A stretch of DNA of 64,000 bases, taken from contig NZ_JACXAB010000006.1 in NCBI RefSeq assembly GCF_014699075.1, positions 62,001-126,000 of the forward strand. Direction: 5' to 3'. A program made the translations under genes and the position numbers. This document shows positions 63,955 through 64,000 of the stretch, in pieces. Numbering within the stretch: the stretch's first letter is position 1; the number at the start of each line of letters is the position of its first letter. The notes under the pieces are model-generated. The model had not been told where the DNA came from. It searched no databases and worked only from the letters and a program-made list of their open reading frames with translations. Source of the DNA: Microvirga sp. Its GTDB lineage: Bacteria; Pseudomonadota; Alphaproteobacteria; Rhizobiales; Beijerinckiaceae.

Positions 63955-64000
63955 GGGCGTCCTTCGCAACCAAAAACCCGGAGGAACCAGGCCAACTCCC

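Overview
The window is high-GC alphaproteobacterial chromosome, most likely from the Rhizobiales/Hyphomicrobiales. The evidence is gene content and order: pckA | chvI-chvG-hprK-EIIA(Man)-HPr-ahcY-divL-tsaE/amgK-murU-addB-addA-trxA, facing rpsA-sppA-ihfB-lapA-trpF-trpB-trpA-accD-folC. This is the conserved core-chromosome order of rhizobia and relatives. Other signs are glutathione-dependent formaldehyde oxidation (adhC-fghA), a short-form HPr kinase, a zinc-ribbon-less AccD, and dispersed palindromic intergenic repeats of the kind common in Bradyrhizobium/Methylobacterium/Microvirga-type genomes. The genus cannot be fixed from sequence reading alone.

Layout. 0-4.6 kb: sulfur and peroxide block with a partial cysK, a YeeE/TsuA-type thiosulfate transporter, and oxyR divergent from katA. 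4.7-10.6 kb: mixed metabolism with a GloB-like hydrolase, the adhC-fghA formaldehyde pair, a NudK-type Nudix enzyme, a stand-alone SIR2-domain protein and an AmpG-like permease. 10.7-16.4 kb: D-xylose locus with a xylose dehydrogenase-like SDR, single-NBD XylG, XylH, XylF and a divergent ROK repressor. 16.5-20.1 kb: a large RTX calcium-binding protein gene broken by a one-base frameshift. 20.4-28.3 kb: polA, a GNAT gene, a class III cyclase-like protein, a small coiled-coil protein, a class II glutamine amidotransferase and an ion transporter. 28.3-33.8 kb (minus strand): an L-2-hydroxyglutarate oxidase-like flavoprotein, an orphan UgpC/MalK ATPase, a D-2-hydroxyacid dehydrogenase-like flavoprotein and pckA. 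34.3-52.2 kb (plus): envelope-stress two-component system, regulatory PTS, SAH hydrolase, DivL, t6A/MurNAc-recycling genes, AddAB and thioredoxin. 52.4-64.0 kb (minus): folate/fatty acid/tryptophan genes, IHF-beta, SppA, ribosomal protein S1, a secreted hypothetical protein and an HCCA-isomerase-like protein.

How the parts connect. AmpG, the AmgK half of the TsaE-AmgK fusion and MurU together outline peptidoglycan recycling by the anomeric-kinase route. ChvG/ChvI, HprK, EIIA and HPr sit beside pckA, suggesting a link between carbon status and envelope signalling. The DivL kinase-like protein has tyrosine where a histidine kinase has its phospho-accepting histidine. Its promoter region carries a perfect CtrA-type TTAA-N7-TTAA box and three GANTC sites. 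A near-perfect palindrome upstream of ahcY looks like an operator of a SAM/SAH-cycle regulator.

Non-coding structure. At least two families of palindromic intergenic repeats, twelve recognisable whole or half copies in all, lie in the gaps. Their stems change in a compensated way from copy to copy. No tRNA, rRNA, insertion sequence or CRISPR array was seen.
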